Source: CAZRGV01 sp964599655 (GTDB lineage Bacteria; Planctomycetota; Planctomycetia; Isosphaerales; Isosphaeraceae). From it: DNA of 8,420 nt. Below the pieces are notes generated by a model. The model had not been told where the DNA came from. It searched no databases and saw only the letters and a program-made list of their open reading frames with translations. Made by a program: the position numbers and the translations under genes. This document shows positions 6,006-8,420 of the stretch, piece by piece. Within the stretch, counting starts at the first letter, position 1. Each line of letters begins with the position of its first letter. The stretch lies in contig CAZRGV010000209.1 in assembly GCA_964599655.1 (NCBI GenBank), forward strand, positions 1 through 8,420, written 5' to 3'.

Positions 6006-6021
6006 CTCGTTGACGAACGAG
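6006..6021. repeat. Short hairpin between the two tatA genes
   Basis: CTCGTT (6006-6011) pairs perfectly with AACGAG (6016-6021) around GACG. It sits in the 128-base spacer between the two tatA genes. There is no T-run, so it is not a clear terminator; it might affect mRNA processing or differential expression of the second copy. Confidence 0.3.
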
Positions 6022-6043
6022 GTTCCAACAAAATCAGAGTCGA

Positions 6044-6268
6044 TTACTCGCTCGGAGGCGTCGTCGTCGGTTTCTTCTCAGGCGTGTTGGCGGAGGCCTG
6101 GTCGATCTCCTCCTCGATCCCCGCGACCCCCTTCTTGAACTCGGTGACGCTCTTGCCGAGCGAACGCATCACGCCGGGCAGGCGATTGCCGAAGATCAGC
6201 AACGCCACGAAGCCCACGATCAGGAGTTCGGGGCCATGCAGGCTTGGCAGAAAGGCGAACGGCATCAT
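6044..6268 (-). CDS. tatA: Sec-independent translocase subunit TatA/TatE, second copy (74 aa)
   Basis: This shorter TatA paralogue has GPE (12-14), a membrane helix at about 14-26, the conserved FG at 26-27, then NRLPGVMRSLGKS and an amphipathic helix with EFKKGVAGIEEEID (43-56), ending in a brief Lys/Thr/Pro-rich tail. It shares the core block with the neighbouring copy but differs in the extreme N terminus and tail, so this is an old duplication rather than a recent one. Two ATG codons are adjacent. The first is chosen because AAGGAG lies seven bases upstream of it. It is 82 bases downstream of the two-helix membrane protein and likely cotranscribed with it. Confidence 0.92.
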   Translation of the reverse strand: MMPFAFLPSLHGPELLIVGFVALLIFGNRLPGVMRSLGKSVTEFKKGVAGIEEEIDQASANTPEKKPTTTPPSE

Positions 6269-6350
6269 CGGCAGACTCCTTCACGACGAAAAAGAAACGC
6301 GCGGAATTCGGAGCGGACCGGGCCCGGAAACGTTCGAGAGTAATGGTCGG

Positions 6351-6683
6351 TCAGCCCGACGGATGGAGCGACCCCCTGATCGTCATTCGAGCGATGACCC
6401 AGACTACCACGGCAGCGAGCACCGTGAGAAACAGAAGACGCCACCAGCGATCGCCAAGGATGCGGGCGAGCCAGGTCGGTTTCGTTGTTTGGGAATGCGA
6501 ATGACTCGGCCATGGGCGGAGTAACCGCAAGAGCGGGTGGCGCCACAACCCCCTTCGTAAGAGGAACATCGCCGCGACCGCCGCGAGAACGGCCAGTTTC
6601 CAGATTCCCGCGAACAGGCCGAAGAATCCCCAGATCGGGGGAAACGCCCAGGTCCACGTTCCGACCGTGATACTCTCCGACAT
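6351..6683 (-). CDS. Two-helix membrane protein of unknown function (110 aa)
   Basis: I do not recognise a family. The protein has a Trp-rich N terminus, a first membrane helix at about 17-42, a basic Arg/Leu-rich linker (LLRRGLWRHPLLRLLRPW at 41-58), a short His/Ser stretch HSHS, and a second helix at about 81-99 (WRLLFLTVLAAVVVWVIARM). A stop codon lies three codons upstream of the ATG, which fixes the start, although no good Shine-Dalgarno is present. The hydrophobic pattern supports this frame over a longer overlapping one with no such structure. It precedes the tatA pair in the same direction, with a candidate promoter at 6899-6926, so an accessory role in membrane transport is possible but unproven. 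Confidence 0.6.
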   Translation of the reverse strand: MSESITVGTWTWAFPPIWGFFGLFAGIWKLAVLAAVAAMFLLRRGLWRHPLLRLLRPWPSHSHSQTTKPTWLARILGDRWWRLLFLTVLAAVVVWVIARMTIRGSLHPSG

Positions 6684-6898
6684 GGTGACTTAATGCCCCG
6701 GTTCGGCGACCGTACACGAACGCCCGGCGCTCGTTGTTATGCGACACGAGCGCATCGCAAGAGCGGACTCTCGCCGGATGGAACGAGACGATCGGTAGGA
6801 TCACGGGAGGAAGGAACCTCGACGGAGGGGCCGACAGTTCGGCACCGACCGAGGCCATGCGTCTCGACAGGGACGACGCGGGTGGGACAACCAAGTTT

Positions 6899-6926
6899 AT
6901 CGTACCGTGCAGGCTCGGCCTGTCAA
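6899..6926 (-). promoter_or_regulatory. Candidate promoter for the membrane protein and tatA genes
   Basis: On the minus strand a perfect TTGACA (6926-6921) is followed after 16 bases by TACGAT (6904-6899), which matches the -10 consensus at four of six positions and is followed by AAA. The start would be near 6892, about 208 bases before the ATG. It would separate the tat-associated genes from the iron-uptake genes upstream. Confidence 0.45.
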
Positions 6927-6976
6927 ATCATTTCTCGAGACGATCTCCAAGAATACCGAAGCCAGAGCGCAACCGT

Positions 6977-6997
6977 GTTGTTCCGTGACCGAACAAC
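6977..6997 (-). terminator. Hairpin after the P19-like gene, possible terminator
   Basis: GTTGTTC (6977-6983) pairs perfectly with GAACAAC (6991-6997) around a seven-base loop, 34 bases after the stop codon of the P19-like gene. No T-run follows on the minus strand, so it may stabilise the mRNA 3' end or end transcription inefficiently. Confidence 0.3.
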
Positions 6998-7030
6998 CGA
7001 GCAAATCACGGGAAACGTCGAGGCGACGGG

Positions 7031-7693
7031 TCATTCCGCCCTTCCGGTCTCCCGATGGGGCGGCTCGTACTCCCAGTCGAAGGCGACCTCGAAGGGTTCC
7101 CACCAAGGGGCGACACCGGTTTCCGGATCGTCATGGCGGCCCAGGCCACCCGCCGAAGGTGGGCGAACCCGATAGATCAGCCGGTACGAGCCAGGGTGGG
7201 GCATCGCCACGTTGGCGCCGTAGTGGAGCCCGTCCCGGGCGACCATCGGCGAGAGTTCCCCCGAGAGCGGCGTCCCGCCGCTGGCCGGAATGATCTCGTA
7301 ATCGATTTTCAGGTACGGAACGAACTCGCCCAGGGCAAAGCCGTTGGGATTCGCCTCAGTGGCCCGGATGTCGGCCTCGAGATGAAGAATGTCGCCTCCG
7401 GAGGGAGCCGGCATGCCGTCCATCGCGACGGCGGGGAACCAGACAGCGCCGATCCGCAAGTGCTCCTTGTCCCGATCGACCTCTCCCACGAGGTATTCCC
7501 GAAAACTCCCTGAGGGAGCCGGCGAAGGAGCCGCCGTCGTGGGCGACTCGGCCTTGGTCGATTTGTTCGCGATGGCCGAAACCTCATTCCCTCGCGGCGC
7601 TGGCAAGGGACGAGATTCCAGGTTCAGGAAGAGGATCAGGGCCACGCCACCGACAATGAGGCCGGTGATCAAGAGGCCGGTCCAGCGATTCAT
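7031..7693 (-). CDS. P19/FetP-type periplasmic iron-uptake protein (220 aa)
   Basis: This belongs to the Fe2+ transport family typified by Campylobacter P19 and E. coli FetP, periplasmic copper- and iron-binding proteins that work with an FTR1-type permease. Residues 5-24 form an N-terminal membrane helix, probably an uncleaved anchor or signal peptide. A Pro/Ser/Ala linker runs to about residue 62. The immunoglobulin-like core contains AVAMDGMPAP (88-97), HLEADIRA (104-111), NPNGF (115-119), SPMVARDGLHYGANVAM (148-164) and GRHDDPETGV (185-194). By recall of P19, the metal ligands correspond to His104, Met150, His157 and His187, with Glu106 nearby; all are present. The ATG follows GAGGAG at a good distance. 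It lies 50 bases downstream of the FTR1 gene, almost certainly one operon. Confidence 0.88.
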   Translation of the reverse strand: MNRWTGLLITGLIVGGVALILFLNLESRPLPAPRGNEVSAIANKSTKAESPTTAAPSPAPSGSFREYLVGEVDRDKEHLRIGAVWFPAVAMDGMPAPSGGDILHLEADIRATEANPNGFALGEFVPYLKIDYEIIPASGGTPLSGELSPMVARDGLHYGANVAMPHPGSYRLIYRVRPPSAGGLGRHDDPETGVAPWWEPFEVAFDWEYEPPHRETGRAE

Positions 7694-7743
7694 CCGTTGC
7701 TCCTCAGCGAAGTCGTTTTTCGGGCAAGGCTGTTCGGCCCAGC

Positions 7744-8391
7744 TCAGGCTCCCACGTTCAACGGTTCGGAAGACGGAGCGTTGGCCTGAACAACCTGGGG
7801 CGAACCGGCCGCGCTTTGGTCGCCGGAGGTGGCAGGAAGCGCGTCGCGACCAGCCACCATCAGGACAAGGGCCAGGACGGCACCCAGCAACAACAAGCCT
7901 TGCACCGCAAGCCCTTGCGCCGAGGGGTGAAGCCCGAGAACCGGCAGACCCCGCCCGAGCCAGGTCACAGGGGTGGACTTGAGCAGTCCAGCGACCTGAA
8001 GCTCCAGAATGCCATGCCCAGCGAACACGACGGCCATGGCGAAGAGCAGAATGCCCGTGACCTGGAAGAAGGCTCGCAAGGGAAGTTTCAAGCTGGTCAC
8101 TCGCAGAATGACGGCGATGATCGCCAGCAACACGACCCCAACCGCCAGGCCGGTCACCACGCCCGCCACGCCTTGGGGCGGCTGACCGGCGAGCATCGCC
8201 TGGTACATCAAGGCGGTCTCCGCCCCTTCACGATAGACCGCCAGAAACGCCGTCAGCCCCAGGGTGAAAAAGCCGCCGATCGCCGCGCCTTGCTGCGCCT
8301 GTCGCTTCAGGAACGCCATCCATCGCTTCGATTCACTTTGAGAGATCAGCCAGTAGCTCACGTAGAGGCGCCGTGGGACCACCCTCCTCAA
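7744..8391 (-). CDS. FTR1-family iron permease, C-terminal half only
   Basis: FTR1 permeases carry iron across the cytoplasmic membrane through seven helices and two REGxE motifs. This frame begins with LYVSYWLISQSESKRW (9-24), the region normally in the middle of the protein, then has REGAE at 54-58 and four helices at about 40-58, 74-97, 107-125 and 155-180, ending in a Ser/Ala/Pro-rich tail. That corresponds to helices 4 to 7; the first three helices and first REGxE motif are absent. The only in-frame start near the left of this is TTG at 8389-8391, with a TGA directly before it and no usable ribosome binding site. A truncation, a frameshift or an assembly junction near 8365-8391 is therefore likely. 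The neighbouring P19-type gene supports an iron-uptake role for the intact ancestor. Confidence 0.8.
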   Translation of the reverse strand: MRRVVPRRLYVSYWLISQSESKRWMAFLKRQAQQGAAIGGFFTLGLTAFLAVYREGAETALMYQAMLAGQPPQGVAGVVTGLAVGVVLLAIIAVILRVTSLKLPLRAFFQVTGILLFAMAVVFAGHGILELQVAGLLKSTPVTWLGRGLPVLGLHPSAQGLAVQGLLLLGAVLALVLMVAGRDALPATSGDQSAAGSPQVVQANAPSSEPLNVGA

Positions 8392-8408
8392 TCACGAAAG
8401 GACAGGCC

Positions 8409-8420
8409 ATGACCGACCCG
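8409..8420 (+). CDS. Possible start of a plus-strand gene running off the window
   Basis: AAAGGACAGGCC immediately precedes an ATG at 8409-8411 on the plus strand, giving a ribosome-binding-like AGGA about eight bases upstream. Only four codons (M-T-D-P) are visible, so nothing can be said about the product. If real, it would start only 17 bases from the first codon of the truncated FTR1 frame, leaving no room for a divergent promoter, which fits a rearrangement junction here. Confidence 0.15.

Larger units (their letters stand above)
6684..7030. other. Gene-free stretch between P19-like gene and membrane protein gene
   Basis: I see no supported gene in these 347 bases. It contains a 7-bp hairpin just after the P19-like gene and a promoter with a perfect -35 box on the minus strand. 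If that promoter is used, the membrane protein mRNA has an untranslated leader of about 208 bases, long enough for leader regulation, but I could not recognise a riboswitch. Confidence 0.45.

Noticed and set aside
6265..6894. Minus-strand open frame of 209 codons overlapping the 110-residue membrane protein
   Set aside because: It starts at TTG, is rich in Arg/Pro/Ser with no domain, and the overlapping frame has clear membrane helices.
7389..8412. Plus-strand open frames opposite the iron-uptake genes
   Set aside because: Gln/Arg/Pro-rich antisense translations of the P19-like and FTR1 genes; no start signals.
1..8420. CRISPR array, insertion sequence or phage genes
   Set aside because: No regularly spaced direct repeats, no terminal inverted repeats flanking a transposase, and no integrase or phage protein were seen on either strand.

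Overview
The window reads as a stretch of a high-GC bacterial chromosome, most likely a planctomycete (Isosphaeraceae/Gemmataceae-like). This is an inference from overall protein style, strong AAGGAG-type ribosome binding sites, long untranslated spacers and the mix of stress, Tat and PAC2 genes; no phylogenetic marker other than one tRNA is present. Almost every supported gene lies on the minus strand, so transcription runs from the right edge to the left edge.

Layout from left to right. Positions 1-99 read on the plus strand as an acetyl-CoA synthetase fragment. It runs directly into the antisense of a truncated Hsp20-type small heat-shock gene (9-389, minus). The two meet at about 84-99, where the same bases encode a conserved motif of each protein. 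An 83-residue Cys/His-rich small protein (459-710) lies just upstream of hsp20. A largely gene-free stretch (711-1634) follows, holding several hairpins, a good intrinsic terminator and a candidate small RNA on the minus strand. Next are a 64-residue basic protein with a good sigma-70-like promoter (1635-1829), a two-CBS-domain protein (1940-2386), a CapA-type metallophosphatase-like protein (2822-3940) with its own AT-rich promoter, and a PAC2-family protein with a coiled-coil tail (4011-4940). A tRNA-Val(CAC) lies at 5401-5474.

The right-hand third holds two TatA-type genes (5622-5915 and 6044-6268), a two-helix membrane protein (6351-6683) and an iron-uptake pair: a P19/FetP-type periplasmic iron protein (7031-7693) downstream of the C-terminal half of an FTR1 iron permease (7744-8391). 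P19-type proteins are known to work with FTR1-type permeases, so the pair is functionally coherent. The FTR1 reading frame, however, lacks the first half of the family and begins 29 bases from the window edge.

Both window ends therefore carry broken genes, which suggests either real rearrangements or assembly chimeras at the contig ends. No CRISPR array, transposase, integrase or phage gene was seen. The least explained items are the acs/hsp20 junction, the candidate small RNA at about 1144-1226, and the small orphan proteins.
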